A stretch of DNA of 64,000 nucleotides from Bacteroides ilei. Its GTDB lineage: Bacteria; Bacteroidota; Bacteroidia; Bacteroidales; Bacteroidaceae. The DNA is taken from NCBI RefSeq assembly GCF_900128495.1, contig NZ_LT635801.1:1809997-1873996 (forward strand), given 5' to 3'. The notes beneath the pieces are model-generated. The model saw nothing but the letters and a program-made list of their open reading frames with translations, was not told the origin of the DNA and ran no database searches. Each line of letters opens with the position of its first letter. The stretch's first letter is position 1. The translations under genes and the position numbers were made by a program. Positions 1 through 9,075 of this stretch are shown here, piece by piece.

Positions 1-170
1 ATACCTTTGTGTGTAAGTATCCACATATAATCTTGTGCATCCTGGCGGATGGAGATGACCCGGCGGCTGCTCAGCCCGTTTTCCATTCCGATATACTCAA
101 ATATCTGGGCCTGCAGAGACAAGAAAGAAAACAATAAAAGATATGTTATGCCTATAATCTTTAGTCTCAT
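1..170 (-). CDS. Two-component regulator propeller sensor, N-terminus only
   Basis: Only the first 56 codons lie in the window; the gene continues past base 1. The start ATG is at 168-170. The translation opens with MRLKIIGITYLLLFSFLS, a signal peptide ending near LQAQ, followed by YIGMENGLSSRRVISIRQD and WILTHKG. That run matches the first blade of the periplasmic regulator propeller (Reg_prop) found at the N-terminus of Bacteroides hybrid two-component sensors. The kinase, receiver and AraC output domains expected for such a sensor would lie outside the window, so a simpler propeller protein cannot be excluded. It follows purL on the same strand, separated by the purL terminator, and so probably has its own promoter. 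Confidence 0.75.
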   Translation of the reverse strand, partial: MRLKIIGITYLLLFSFLSLQAQIFEYIGMENGLSSRRVISIRQDAQDYMWILTHKG

Positions 171-307
171 TACACTGAATGATTTCTGATATTATCTGCA
201 AAGTTCGTAAAAATAAGCGGGTTAGCCAAAGAACTGGATTAAATTTTTCTAATTCGGAAAGACTGTCTGTAAAGCAATGGGATAGCTGGCCTGCAGGATA
301 TGAAAAA

Positions 308-352
308 CCCCTTATACGGGCTTGTCATCGCAATGACCGGTCGTATAAGGGG
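308..352 (-). terminator. Rho-independent terminator of purL
   Basis: An 11-bp perfect inverted repeat (308-318 CCCCTTATACG pairs with 342-352) has a second nested hairpin GTCAT/ATGAC. On the minus strand the stem is followed by TTTTT (303-307). It sits 20 bases past the purL stop codon. Confidence 0.85.
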
Positions 353-372
353 TATAATGTATGATTCTATTT

Positions 373-3300
373 TTATTTCTTGTGAGCTTCAACCCATTTG
401 CGTGCGTTCACGAACGCTTCCATCCACGGTGTGATCTGGTCTTCGTTCACGCGGTCGGCAGGGTAGAATGCATTGTTCCACGGGAAGCATGCACGTTCAA
501 GATGAGGCATCATGGCCAGATGGCGGCCGTCCTGTGATGCGATACCTGCTACACTGTAGTCAGAACCGTTCGGATTACCCGGATATTCATCGTAAGAATA
601 TTTCAGTACCACGTTGTAATGGGCTTCCGGATAAGGCAATGAAAACTTACCTTCTCCGTGTGCTACCCAGATACCTAACTTGGAGCCGCTCAGTGAACCG
701 AACATCACGCTGCGGTTCATCGGAACCGTTACACCCAGAAATGCCGATTCGAACTTATGTGAGTCGTTATGCAGCATCTTGCCTTTCTTCTTGTCTTCCG
801 GAGTGATAAGGCCGAGTTCCATCATCAGCTGGCAGCCATTGCACACACCAAGTGACAACGTATCCTGGCGTGCATAGAAATTGTCGAGGGCTGCCTTGGC
901 TTTCGGGTTGAACAGGAAGGTACCGGCCCATCCTTTAGCCGATCCCAATACATCGGAGTTGGAGAATCCGCCGCAGAATACAATCATGTTGATGTCTTCC
1001 AGTGTTTCCCGTCCGCTTACAAGGTCGGTCATGGTAACGTCTTTTACGTCGAAACCGGCAAGGTAGAGCATGTAAGCCATTTCACGTTCGCCGTTTGTTC
1101 CTTTTTCACGGATGATGGCTGCCTTGATACCGCTTGGTGTACGACGGTCCGGATCAAGTCCGAACTGTGACAGTTTTCCTGTAAATGACTTGTCGAATAC
1201 GAATTCTATCGGTTGCTGCTTGTAGTTTTCAAAACGCTTCTTGGCACAGCCGTTCATGCTCTGTTTGCGGTCGAGCAGGTATGAAGTGGAATACCACATG
1301 TCACGTTGGTAGTCGATGCCGAACTGATAAGTTGCGTCATCCTTAGTGACAAGGATATGGCGTTCCTCGGTCGGTTTACCCAACTTGATATAACCGACTC
1401 CGGCATCTTCCAGAATCTTTTTCACTTCTGCCTTATGCTTGTCGGCAACCTGGATGACTACACCCGGATTTTCGGCGAACAGCATCTTGACGATATCGTG
1501 GTCCTTGAACTTGTCAAGACTGATTTCCATACCGCCCTCTACATTGGCGAAGCACATTTCGAGCAGTGTAGTAATCAGACCACCTGCCGAGATGTCGTGA
1601 CCGGCTAGAATCAGGCCTTTGTTGACCAGTTCCTGGATTGCCAGGAATGCGTCGCGGAAATATTCCGGATTCTGTACGGTAGGGACATCGTCGCCTACCT
1701 TGTTAAGAGACTGGGCGAATGCGGAACCTCCCAGGCGAAGCTTGTCGAAGCTGAAGTCTATATGGTAGAATGTACTCTTTTCTTTGTTGACCATTACCGG
1801 AGAAACGACCTTCTTTACATCCGAAACTTCACCGCCTGCCGAAACGATAACGGTTCCCGGGCTGATGATTTTTTCCCCGTTCGGATATTTCTGTGTCATT
1901 GACAGGGAGTCTTTTCCGGTCGGCACGTTAATCTGCAGTTCGCAGCAGAAATCGGACAATGCCTTGACTGCAGTATACAGGCGCGCGTCTTCACCTTCCT
2001 GTGAGCGGCAAGGCCACATCCAGTTGGCCGACAATGAAATGCTGTCCATACCGTCTGCCATCGGAGCCCATACAAGATTGGTCAGCGCTTCGGCTACAGA
2101 CAAGACAGAACCTGCGGCAGGATTTGCCAGACCGGCCTGAGGAGCATGTCCGATGGCTGTAGCGATACCTTTTTCTCCACGGTAGTCGAGGGCTACCACA
2201 CCACAGTCGCTTAACGGCAGTTGCAGTTCACCCTGGCATTGCTGGCGGGCAATCTTACCTGTAACGGAGCGGTCTACCTTATTGGTCAGCCAGTCCTTAC
2301 ATGCTACAGCTTCCAGTTGCAATACGCGGCTTACGTATTCGTTCAGCTTGGCTGTATCGTAGGTAACGTCTTCGTAATGGCGTTCTACGGTCTTGTCGAC
2401 CATGTATGTCTTCGGAGAAGAGCCGAACATCTGGTCTACTGCCAGGTCGAACGGGCGTACGCCGTCGGCCTGTTCGAAAGCGAAGCGGTGGTCACCGGTC
2501 GTTTCCCCTACCACATACATCGGGGCACGTTCACGTTCGGCAATTTTCTGTACGTGTTCAATGTATTTTTCATCGATCAGCAATCCCATGCGTTCCTGTG
2601 ATTCGTTGGCGATGATTTCTTTTGCCGAAAGGGTTTCGTCACCGATAGGCAACTTATCCATGTGGATCAGTCCGCCGCAGTCTTCAACCAGTTCCGACAA
2701 ACAGTTTACATGGCCTGCCGAACCGTGGTCGTGGATAGAAACGATCGGGTTAGAGTCTTCTTCGCACAGGGAGCGTACTACGTTGTAGGCACGTTTCTGC
2801 ATTTCAGCGTTGGCACGCTGTACGGCATTCAACTCGATACCGGAAGAATAACGTCCGGTTTCAACCGATGATACAGAGCCTCCGCCCAGACCGATACGGT
2901 AGTTGTCACCGCCGACAACCACTATCTTGTTACCTGGGGTAGGAGCACCTTTCAGGCAGTCACGCTGTGTTCCGTAACCTACACCGCCGGCCATCATGAT
3001 AACCTTGTCGTATGCATATTTCTCACCGTTTTCCTGGTGTTCGAACGTGAGGACAGAACCGCAGATCAGCGGCTGTCCGAATTTGTTACCGAAGTCGGAA
3101 GCACCGTTGGAAGCCTTGATCAGAATCTGTTCCGGTGTCTGGTACAGCCATTTGCGCACCGGCAGGATATTTTCCCATTCACGTCCTTCTTCCGTACGTG
3201 GATAGGAAGTCATGTATACGGCAGTACCTGCAATCGGCCATGATCCTTTACCTCCGCCCATACGGTCACGGATTTCACCTCCGGTACCTGTAGAGGCTCC

Positions 3301-4077
3301 GTTGAACGGTTCTACCGTTGTGGGGAAGTTGTGTGTCTCCGCTTTCAGGGAGATTACGGATTTGATATCTTTGATTACGAAGTAGTCGGAAGTGGCATGG
3401 TTCTGCGGGGAGAACTGTTCGATGACAGGACCTTCGGCGAAGGCCACATTGTCTTTGTATGCAGAGATGATTTTGTTCGGATTTTCCTGGGTGGTTTTCT
3501 TGATCATCTGGAAGAGTGAGGATTCCATTTCTTTTCCGTCGATGATGAATGTTCCGCCGAAGATTTTGTGGCGGCAGTGTTCTGAATTGATCTGCGCAAA
3601 GCCGAAAACTTCGGAGTCGGTCAGCTTGCGGCCCAGATCCTTTTCTACTTTCAGCAGGTAGTCGATCTCTTCACGTGAAAGGGCCAGACCTTCTTTCTCA
3701 TTATATTCCTCCAGGTTTTCTACGTAAATGATCGGTTGGGGCTTGATGTTTACATCGAAGATTTTCTGGTCCAGACCGTGATACATACGTTGCAGCATCG
3801 GGTCATGTTCTGCATTCTCGTCTTTGACCGGAAAATATTCCTCGATACGGCGGATGCCCTTGAGTCCCATATTCTGGGTAATTTCTACAGCGTTTGTACT
3901 CCATGGAGTAATCATTTCACGGCGCGGTCCGATGAACCAGCCTTTCAGATTGTCTTCAGACTCAACCGTAGCGTCGCTGTAAAGCCAGCACAATTTCTTG
4001 ATGTCTTCAGAGTTCAGTTCTTTACTACATTCTGTAGCAATTACACTGTGGGTGGGTGTTCTGAAAAATAGAATCAT
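373..4077 (-). CDS. purL: Phosphoribosylformylglycinamidine synthase, large single-chain form
   Basis: Converts FGAR, glutamine and ATP to FGAM, step 4 of de novo purine synthesis, in the cytosol. At 1234 residues it is the long single-chain PurL, carrying its own glutaminase, as in proteobacteria and Bacteroidetes. Visible parts: an N-terminal PurS-like region; two AIR-synthase-like ATP-binding halves (GFAQINSEHCRHKIF near 165 and the glycine-rich KAETHNFPTTVEPFNGASTG near 250); and a C-terminal class I amidotransferase with nucleophile in GVCNGCQ (about C1079) and the His/Glu pair in MMPHLER (about 1192 and 1194). All catalytic landmarks are present, so it should be active. It is transcribed alone, with a promoter just upstream and a strong terminator after it. 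purM is far away at 61.8 kb. Confidence 0.98.
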   Translation of the reverse strand: MILFFRTPTHSVIATECSKELNSEDIKKLCWLYSDATVESEDNLKGWFIGPRREMITPWSTNAVEITQNMGLKGIRRIEEYFPVKDENAEHDPMLQRMYHGLDQKIFDVNIKPQPIIYVENLEEYNEKEGLALSREEIDYLLKVEKDLGRKLTDSEVFGFAQINSEHCRHKIFGGTFIIDGKEMESSLFQMIKKTTQENPNKIISAYKDNVAFAEGPVIEQFSPQNHATSDYFVIKDIKSVISLKAETHNFPTTVEPFNGASTGTGGEIRDRMGGGKGSWPIAGTAVYMTSYPRTEEGREWENILPVRKWLYQTPEQILIKASNGASDFGNKFGQPLICGSVLTFEHQENGEKYAYDKVIMMAGGVGYGTQRDCLKGAPTPGNKIVVVGGDNYRIGLGGGSVSSVETGRYSSGIELNAVQRANAEMQKRAYNVVRSLCEEDSNPIVSIHDHGSAGHVNCLSELVEDCGGLIHMDKLPIGDETLSAKEIIANESQERMGLLIDEKYIEHVQKIAERERAPMYVVGETTGDHRFAFEQADGVRPFDLAVDQMFGSSPKTYMVDKTVERHYEDVTYDTAKLNEYVSRVLQLEAVACKDWLTNKVDRSVTGKIARQQCQGELQLPLSDCGVVALDYRGEKGIATAIGHAPQAGLANPAAGSVLSVAEALTNLVWAPMADGMDSISLSANWMWPCRSQEGEDARLYTAVKALSDFCCELQINVPTGKDSLSMTQKYPNGEKIISPGTVIVSAGGEVSDVKKVVSPVMVNKEKSTFYHIDFSFDKLRLGGSAFAQSLNKVGDDVPTVQNPEYFRDAFLAIQELVNKGLILAGHDISAGGLITTLLEMCFANVEGGMEISLDKFKDHDIVKMLFAENPGVVIQVADKHKAEVKKILEDAGVGYIKLGKPTEERHILVTKDDATYQFGIDYQRDMWYSTSYLLDRKQSMNGCAKKRFENYKQQPIEFVFDKSFTGKLSQFGLDPDRRTPSGIKAAIIREKGTNGEREMAYMLYLAGFDVKDVTMTDLVSGRETLEDINMIVFCGGFSNSDVLGSAKGWAGTFLFNPKAKAALDNFYARQDTLSLGVCNGCQLMMELGLITPEDKKKGKMLHNDSHKFESAFLGVTVPMNRSVMFGSLSGSKLGIWVAHGEGKFSLPYPEAHYNVVLKYSYDEYPGNPNGSDYSVAGIASQDGRHLAMMPHLERACFPWNNAFYPADRVNEDQITPWMEAFVNARKWVEAHKK

Positions 4078-4128
4078 AGCACTTAATTATGTTTTATGTT
4101 GAAATTTCGCTAATTTCTTAATGTCATG

Positions 4129-4159
4129 CAAAGTTACATAAAACCCCGCTTGTACGAAA
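4129..4159 (-). promoter_or_regulatory. purL promoter, Bacteroides type
   Basis: On the minus strand TAACTTTG (4129-4136) matches the -7 consensus TAnnTTTG. TTTC (4156-4159) lies 19 bases upstream, one mismatch from the -33 TTTG. The predicted leader to the purL ATG is about 45 nt. Confidence 0.65.
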
Positions 4160-4212
4160 GAAAAGACATGAAATATATAGGTTCTTTCGTAAAAAAATAG
4201 CATCTTTGCATC

Positions 4213-4872
4213 ATGAATTGGATTGAACAGGTTACAGTACTTGATTTGTTGTGCAAAGGGGTGATTGTGGGGATTGTTGTGTCTGCACCCTTGGGCCCTG
4301 TGGGCGTGCTTTGCATACAGCGGACGTTGAATAAAGGCCGCTGGTTTGGCTTTGTAACCGGATTGGGAGCTGCCTTAAGTGATATATGTTATGCTTTGAT
4401 TACCGGTTACGGCATGAGTTTCATGGACGAGCTGATAGTGAAGCATCAGTTGTTCCTGCAGTTTGTAGGTAGCATCATGCTGCTGGCGTTCGGTATCTAT
4501 ACTTTCCGCAGCAATCCTGTCAAATCGCTCCGTCCTACATCTTCAAGCAGGGGTACTTATCTGCATAACTTCGTGACGGCGTTTTTCGTTACGTTCTCTA
4601 ATCCGTTGATTATTTTCCTTTTTATCGGTTTGTTCGCCCGCTTTTCATTCGTGATGCCGGGAAGCCCCTTGGGGTTCCAGCTGGTAGGGTATCTGGCCAT
4701 TATTCTCGGAGCTTTGGTATGGTGGTTCAGCATCACTTATTTTGTAAACAAAGTACGTACCCGCTTCAATGTGCGCGGAATCTGGATGCTGAACCGTATC
4801 ATCGGTGTGGTGGTCATGATTGCGGCGATTGTGGGGCTGGTTTTTGCGGCTACCGGAAAATCTTTAGCTTGA
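4213..4872 (+). CDS. LysE family translocator
   Basis: A 219-residue integral membrane protein of the LysE/RhtB amino-acid exporter superfamily. The hallmark SAPLGPVGVLCIQRTLNKG (about 28-46) matches the family signature of a PxGP turn followed by Q/R and a basic loop. About six hydrophobic segments follow, including FLQFVGSIMLLAFGIYTF, FVTAFFVTFSNPLIIFLFIG and a C-terminal IIGVVVMIAAIVGLVFAA. The family exports basic or neutral amino acids, but the substrate cannot be read from the sequence. It is divergent from purL and one base ahead of the DUF4924 gene, so it heads a likely operon with DUF4924, rfbD and prfC. Confidence 0.88.
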   Translation: MNWIEQVTVLDLLCKGVIVGIVVSAPLGPVGVLCIQRTLNKGRWFGFVTGLGAALSDICYALITGYGMSFMDELIVKHQLFLQFVGSIMLLAFGIYTFRSNPVKSLRPTSSSRGTYLHNFVTAFFVTFSNPLIIFLFIGLFARFSFVMPGSPLGFQLVGYLAIILGALVWWFSITYFVNKVRTRFNVRGIWMLNRIIGVVVMIAAIVGLVFAATGKSLA

Positions 4873-4873
4873 T

Positions 4874-5422
4874 ATGTATATTTCAAAACAACTGAAACAA
4901 AAGAATATTGCCGAATACCTGCTCTACATGTGGCAGGTTGAAGATATGATCCGTGCCAACAATTTTGACATGGAAAAAATCCGTAAGAACATCATTGATC
5001 CGTATCCTTCCTTAACGGACGAACAGCGTAAGGAACTTGCCCAATGGTATCAGGATCTGATCAATATGATGCACGATGAAGGAGTGATGGGAAAAGGCCA
5101 TGTGCAGATCAACAAGAATGTAATTGTGTGGCTTACCGACCTGCATCTCCGTCTGCTCCGTTCTCCCAAATTCCCTTATTACAGTGCTGCCTATTACAAG
5201 GCGCTGCCGTTTATTGTTGAGCTGCGCGCCAAAGGGGCCGACAAGGATGAACCGGAACTGGAAACATGTTTCGATGCACTTTATGGAGTCCTGATGCTGA
5301 AACTCCAGAAAAAGGAAATCAGTGAGGAGACTCAGAAAGCGATGAAGGTAATCAGTGACCTGCTGGCTATTCTGGCAGGGTATTATATCCAGGACAAGAA
5401 CGGTGAACTGGATTTGGATTGA
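4874..5422 (+). CDS. DUF4924 family protein
   Basis: A soluble 182-residue protein with no signal peptide or membrane segment. It is rich in charged and aromatic residues and looks largely helical (opening MYISKQLKQKNIAEYLLYMW; later LTDLHLRLLRSPKFPYYSAAY). I recognise it as the Bacteroidetes-restricted family DUF4924, whose function is unknown. It starts one base after the lysE-like stop and ends 30 bases before the rfbD start, so translational coupling with both neighbours is likely. Conservation of this neighbourhood in Bacteroides is from memory, not computed. Confidence 0.8.
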   Translation: MYISKQLKQKNIAEYLLYMWQVEDMIRANNFDMEKIRKNIIDPYPSLTDEQRKELAQWYQDLINMMHDEGVMGKGHVQINKNVIVWLTDLHLRLLRSPKFPYYSAAYYKALPFIVELRAKGADKDEPELETCFDALYGVLMLKLQKKEISEETQKAMKVISDLLAILAGYYIQDKNGELDLD

Positions 5423-5452
5423 TAAAGCTGGATTATATAAATGGAATCTGTG

Positions 5453-6307
5453 ATGAAGAATATTTTGATAACCGGCGCCAACGGACAGCTTGGAAACGAA
5501 ATGCGTCTGCTGGCCGGTGAAAATGAAGGTTATAATTATTTCTTTACCGATGTGGCGGAACTTGATATCTGCGACGAACGGGCGGTAATGGATTTTGTGG
5601 CGTGTCATCAGATTGATATCATTGTGAATTGTGCCGCATATACGGCCGTAGACAAGGCGGAAGACAATCAGGAGTTGTGTAACCGCTTGAATGCGGTAGC
5701 GCCGGGATTTCTGGCAAAGGCTGTGGCTACCCGTAACGGGTACCTGGTGCAGGTCTCTACCGATTATGTATTCGACGGTACGGCTCATATACCTTATAAG
5801 GAAGATCAGCCTACTTGCCCCAATTCGGTTTATGGAGTGACAAAGCTGGCGGGTGAGAAGGAGGCCTTGAAGTATTGTAGCAATACGATGGTTATCCGTA
5901 CGGCCTGGCTGTATTCCACGTTCGGAAATAATTTTGTGAAGACTATGATCCGTCTGGGAAAGGAAAAGGAAAGTCTGGGAGTCATTTTTGACCAGATTGG
6001 TACTCCCACGTATGCCCGGGATCTGGCGTCCGTCATTTTTGCAGCCATAAATAAAGGTATTGTGCCGGGTATCTATCATTTCAGTAACGAAGGTGTCTGC
6101 TCCTGGTATGATTTCACCAAGGCCATCCACCGCCTGGCGGGAATTACGGCCTGTCATGTGAAGCCGCTGCATACCGAAGATTATCCGACAAAGGCGGTAC
6201 GCCCGCATTATTCGGTGCTCGACAAAACGAAGATAAAGGAGACTTACGGGGTGGAGGTTCCGTACTGGATGGACAGCCTTGCCGAATGTATTGAAAAATT
6301 AGCATAA
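5453..6307 (+). CDS. rfbD: dTDP-4-dehydrorhamnose reductase
   Basis: Reduces dTDP-4-dehydrorhamnose to dTDP-L-rhamnose, the last step of the nucleotide-sugar route feeding capsule and O-antigen synthesis. The extended-SDR fold is clear: nucleotide-binding GANGQLGNEM at the N-terminus, NCAAYTAVDKAE, STDYVFDG and the catalytic YGVTK. The first possible ATG is at 5441, but the family begins directly with the Rossmann strand (MKNILITGANGQLG), so I place the start at 5453. No other rhamnose genes (rfbA, B, C) are in the window; this copy sits in a housekeeping operon just before prfC, which starts 23 bases after its stop. Confidence 0.93.
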   Translation: MKNILITGANGQLGNEMRLLAGENEGYNYFFTDVAELDICDERAVMDFVACHQIDIIVNCAAYTAVDKAEDNQELCNRLNAVAPGFLAKAVATRNGYLVQVSTDYVFDGTAHIPYKEDQPTCPNSVYGVTKLAGEKEALKYCSNTMVIRTAWLYSTFGNNFVKTMIRLGKEKESLGVIFDQIGTPTYARDLASVIFAAINKGIVPGIYHFSNEGVCSWYDFTKAIHRLAGITACHVKPLHTEDYPTKAVRPHYSVLDKTKIKETYGVEVPYWMDSLAECIEKLA

Positions 6308-6330
6308 TCCCATACATATTGTAACAGACA

Positions 6331-7899
6331 ATGAATGCAGAAATAGAAAGAAGACGTACGTTTGCGATTATCGCACATCCGGATGCCGGTAAGACGTCAC
6401 TGACCGAAAAGCTGTTGTTGTTCGGTGGACAGATTCAGGTAGCCGGTGCCGTAAAATCGAACAAAATCAAGAAAACTGCCACATCCGACTGGATGGATAT
6501 CGAAAAACAGCGTGGTATTTCGGTAACTACCTCCGTGATGGAGTTCGATTACCATGATTATAAGATCAATATCCTGGATACTCCGGGTCACCAGGATTTT
6601 GCGGAAGATACTTACCGTACGCTGACTGCCGTAGACAGTGTCATCATCGTGGTCGATGGTGCGAAAGGTGTGGAAAGCCAGACGCGTAAACTGATGGAAG
6701 TCTGCCGTATGCGTAATACTCCGGTCATTATCTTTGTAAACAAGATGGACCGTGAGGCGAAAGATCCGTTCGACCTGCTGGATGAACTGGAGGAAGAACT
6801 GGTAATCAATGTACGTCCGTTGAGCTGGCCTATTGAAAGTGGTCCCCGTTTCAAGGGTGTCTATAATATCTATGAACAGAAACTGAATCTTTTCCAGCCG
6901 TCTAAACAGGTGGTGACCGAAAAGGTGGAGGTGGATATCCATACGGAAGAGCTGGATAGCCATATCGGCAGTCCGCTTGCCGAGAAATTGCGTAGCGAGC
7001 TGGAACTGATAGATGGAGTATATCCGGAGTTTGATGTAAATGAATACCTGAAGGGAGATATGGCTCCGGTATTCTTCGGGTCTGCCTTGAACAACTTCGG
7101 TGTACAGGAACTGCTCGATACGTTTGTAGAAATCGCTCCCTGTCCCCGCCCGGTACAGGCTGAAGAGCGTATCGTAAATCCGGATGAACCTAAATTTACC
7201 GGATTCGTATTCAAGATTACGGCTAATATCGATCCGAACCACCGTTCTTGTGTGGCATTCTGCAAGGTCTGCTCCGGTAAGTTTACGCGTAATACGCCGT
7301 ATCTGCATGTGCGTCATAACAAGACGATGCGCTTCTCTTCACCTACCCAGTTTATGGCTCAGCGTAAGACGACAGTCGATGAGGCTTGGGCAGGTGATAT
7401 CATCGGTTTGCCGGATAACGGTACTTTCAAGATCGGCGATACTTTGACGGAGGGTGAAATCTTACATTTCAAGGGCCTGCCTAGCTTCTCTCCGGAAATG
7501 TTCAAGTATATCGAGAATGCCGATCCGATGAAGACCAAACAGTTGAATAAGGGAATTGACCAGCTGATGGACGAAGGTGTGGCCCAGTTGTTTGTCAATC
7601 AGTTCAACGGCCGTAAGATTATCGGTACGGTGGGACAGCTGCAGTTTGAAGTGATCCAGTACCGTCTGGAGAACGAATATAATGCGAAATGTCGCTGGGA
7701 ACCGGTAAGCCTGTATAAAGCTTGCTGGATAGAAAGTGACGATGAGGAGGAATTGGAAGCATTCAAGAAACGCAAATACCAGTATATGGCCAAGGACCGT
7801 GACGGTCGTGATGTGTTCCTTGCCGATAGCGGCTATGTGCTACAGATGGCGCAGAATGATTTCAAGCATATCAAGTTCCACTTTACATCCGAATTCTGA
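6331..7899 (+). CDS. prfC: Peptide chain release factor 3
   Basis: A GTPase that recycles release factors 1 and 2 from the ribosome after termination. At 522 residues it is close to the usual 529. G-domain motifs are intact: [10 protein letters not shown] (P-loop, about 16-25), RGISVTTSV (switch I), DTPGHQDF with the catalytic histidine, and NKMDRE. The C-terminal part has the RF3-specific [20 protein letters not shown]. It is the last gene of the lysE-like operon and is followed by a terminator. Unlike the EF-G paralogue at 32.0 kb, its GTPase motifs are canonical. Its target factor RF1 (prfA) is encoded at 60.6 kb. Confidence 0.97.
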   Translation: MNAEIERRRTFAIIAHPDAGKTSLTEKLLLFGGQIQVAGAVKSNKIKKTATSDWMDIEKQRGISVTTSVMEFDYHDYKINILDTPGHQDFAEDTYRTLTAVDSVIIVVDGAKGVESQTRKLMEVCRMRNTPVIIFVNKMDREAKDPFDLLDELEEELVINVRPLSWPIESGPRFKGVYNIYEQKLNLFQPSKQVVTEKVEVDIHTEELDSHIGSPLAEKLRSELELIDGVYPEFDVNEYLKGDMAPVFFGSALNNFGVQELLDTFVEIAPCPRPVQAEERIVNPDEPKFTGFVFKITANIDPNHRSCVAFCKVCSGKFTRNTPYLHVRHNKTMRFSSPTQFMAQRKTTVDEAWAGDIIGLPDNGTFKIGDTLTEGEILHFKGLPSFSPEMFKYIENADPMKTKQLNKGIDQLMDEGVAQLFVNQFNGRKIIGTVGQLQFEVIQYRLENEYNAKCRWEPVSLYKACWIESDDEEELEAFKKRKYQYMAKDRDGRDVFLADSGYVLQMAQNDFKHIKFHFTSEF

Positions 7900-7930
7900 T
7901 ATTGTTGGAATATCCTATTTATATATATGA

Positions 7931-7958
7931 AGCAGTCCTGATTGGGGCTGCTTTTTTT
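7931..7958 (+). terminator. Terminator of the lysE-like/rfbD/prfC operon
   Basis: An 8-bp stem AGCAGTCC/GGGCTGCT is followed directly by seven T. It lies 31 bases after the prfC stop. Confidence 0.85.
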
Positions 7959-8007
7959 ATGCCAGCAGTTGCAGACGGAAAAAGATATAAAAAAACTTTG
8001 GATTTTA

Positions 8008-8039
8008 CTTGGTTTATAAAATAAACTTATTTATATTTG
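8008..8039 (+). promoter_or_regulatory. Promoter of the membrane protein-regulator operon
   Basis: TATATTTG (8032-8039) matches TAnnTTTG. CTTG (8008-8011) lies 20 bases upstream at the -33 position. The spacer is filled almost exactly by the first copy of a 22-bp repeat (8012-8033), which suggests repression by occlusion. Confidence 0.6.
8012..8033 (+). repeat. 22-bp direct repeat copy 1, candidate operator
   Basis: GTTTATAAAATAAACTTATT plus TA occurs here and again, identically, at 8090-8111. It contains the palindrome TTTATAAA and the near-palindrome AAATAAACTTATTT. This copy overlaps the promoter spacer and the first two bases of the -7 box. Confidence 0.75.
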
Positions 8040-8049
8040 TATAAGTCAA

Positions 8050-8071
8050 GGGAGGAAAGCGCGCATCTCCC
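8050..8071 (+). other. Small hairpin in the leader between the two operator copies
   Basis: GGGAG (8050-8054) pairs with CTCCC (8067-8071) around a 12-base GC-containing loop. No T-tract follows, so it is not a terminator. It may stabilise the leader or hold an early RNA structure; its function is not shown. Confidence 0.35.
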
Positions 8072-8089
8072 TTTACTTTAATTTTTATA

Positions 8090-8111
8090 GTTTATAAAAT
8101 AAACTTATTTA
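8090..8111 (+). repeat. 22-bp direct repeat copy 2, candidate operator
   Basis: Exact second copy of the 8012-8033 sequence, 78 bases further on. It ends nine bases before the start codon at 8120, in the leader. With copy 1 it could anchor a cooperative or looped repressor complex. Confidence 0.75.
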
Positions 8112-8119
8112 TAAAAACA

Positions 8120-8746
8120 ATGATTATGGAAGAAAAGAATTTGTCTGGAAATGAAAGTCTGGAACTGATTGCCAGAATGATCCGTTCCACACGTGAAGGC
8201 CTGAAGGTAGGTGCCGGGAATACATTCCTGTATTTCGGTTATTTTACGACTATATTGTCTGTCCTTCTTTTTTTGCTGGTGTTCTTTACGCAGAATAAGA
8301 TATGGGCATATGGATGGTTTCTGATGTTTGTGTTTTGGGGAATTATGGAGGTCAGACGCCGGAAAAAGCTGAAACAGGAAACGGTGGTGACCTATACGGA
8401 TACGGTACTGGCGAAGGTATGGTGGATTATAGGATGGCTGTTCCTGATAACCGTCCTGATTATGGGATTACTTTCGGGCATTCACGGTTATGGCGACTTT
8501 TCGCTGATGTTGCCTCTTTCTCTGCTGTATGGAGGAATAGGGACATCCATTACCGGCATCATCATCAAGGAACCGAGTGTGATGTATGCTCCTTTGGTGG
8601 GGTTTGCGTTTGCCATCTATATGTTGATGCAGTACACTTTCCATGAACCGGCCACGGTTGACTGGTATCTGTATTTCGGACTTTCCTTTATAATCATGAT
8701 GATTATACCGGGGCATATCTTAAACAGAAAGGCAAAAAAGTCATGA
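8120..8746 (+). CDS. Multi-pass membrane protein of unknown function
   Basis: A 208-residue protein I do not recognise beyond resemblance to Bacteroidetes inner-membrane hypotheticals. A short amphipathic N-terminus (ESLELIARMIRSTREG) precedes about six hydrophobic helices, for example YFTTILSVLLFLLVFF, VWWIIGWLFLITVLIMGLL, LLYGGIGTSITGIIIK and LYFGLSFIIMMIIPG. No catalytic or transport motif is visible. Its stop overlaps the start of the winged-helix gene by four bases (ATGA), so the two are translationally coupled. The pairing suggests the regulator controls the level of this protein. An alternative ATG lies two codons in, at 8126. Confidence 0.75.
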   Translation: MIMEEKNLSGNESLELIARMIRSTREGLKVGAGNTFLYFGYFTTILSVLLFLLVFFTQNKIWAYGWFLMFVFWGIMEVRRRKKLKQETVVTYTDTVLAKVWWIIGWLFLITVLIMGLLSGIHGYGDFSLMLPLSLLYGGIGTSITGIIIKEPSVMYAPLVGFAFAIYMLMQYTFHEPATVDWYLYFGLSFIIMMIIPGHILNRKAKKS

Positions 8747-9030
8747 TGAAGGAACTGAATCCATTATTGCATTCACAGTTACGTCTGGCGGTCATGTCCT
8801 TATTGCTTTCGGTAGAGGTGGCCGACTTCGTGTACCTGAAGGAGAAGACCCAGGCTACAGCCGGAAACCTGAGCGTACAGATTGAAAAACTGGGAGAGGC
8901 CGGCTACATTGAAGTGAAGAAGGAGTTTGCGGGGAAGAAACCGCGTACGCTCTGCCGCATTACGGAAGCCGGAAAAGATGCCATGGCCGAATATGTGGAG
9001 GCATTGAAAAGTTATCTTCCTGGTTTCTGA
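8743..9030 (+). CDS. Winged-helix transcriptional regulator (HTH_34-like)
   Basis: A 95-residue DNA-binding protein composed almost entirely of one winged-helix domain: LHSQLRLAVMSLLLS (helix 1), FVYLKEKTQATAGNLSVQI (recognition region), KLGEAGYIEVKKEF and a wing ending PRTLCRITEAGKDAM. This matches the small MarR/ArsR-like HTH_34 type common in Bacteroidetes. No ligand or metal-binding domain is visible. It overlaps the upstream membrane-protein gene by 4 bp. The duplicated 22-bp sites around the operon promoter are its most plausible operators, which would make it an autorepressor; that is inference from position. Confidence 0.85.
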   Translation: MMKELNPLLHSQLRLAVMSLLLSVEVADFVYLKEKTQATAGNLSVQIEKLGEAGYIEVKKEFAGKKPRTLCRITEAGKDAMAEYVEALKSYLPGF

Positions 9031-9075
9031 TATCGAGATATGGGCTTTTTGCAGGATGTAGACAAAGAAAAAAAA

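Noticed and set aside
179..364. 61-codon plus-strand frame between the propeller sensor and purL
   Set aside because: It runs through the purL terminator hairpin, has no signal or motif, and no promoter ahead of it.
5012..6208. 398-codon minus-strand frame opposite DUF4924 and rfbD
   Set aside because: Composition is rich in Ile, His, Arg and Gln in the pattern of an antisense shadow, and both plus-strand genes are clearly real.
6397..7317. 306-codon minus-strand frame opposite prfC
   Set aside because: Antisense shadow of a highly conserved GTPase gene; no recognisable domain.
8012..8111. 22-bp direct repeats as target-site duplication of a mobile element
   Set aside because: Only 56 bases lie between the copies, with no inverted ends or transposase; the position over promoter and leader fits an operator better.
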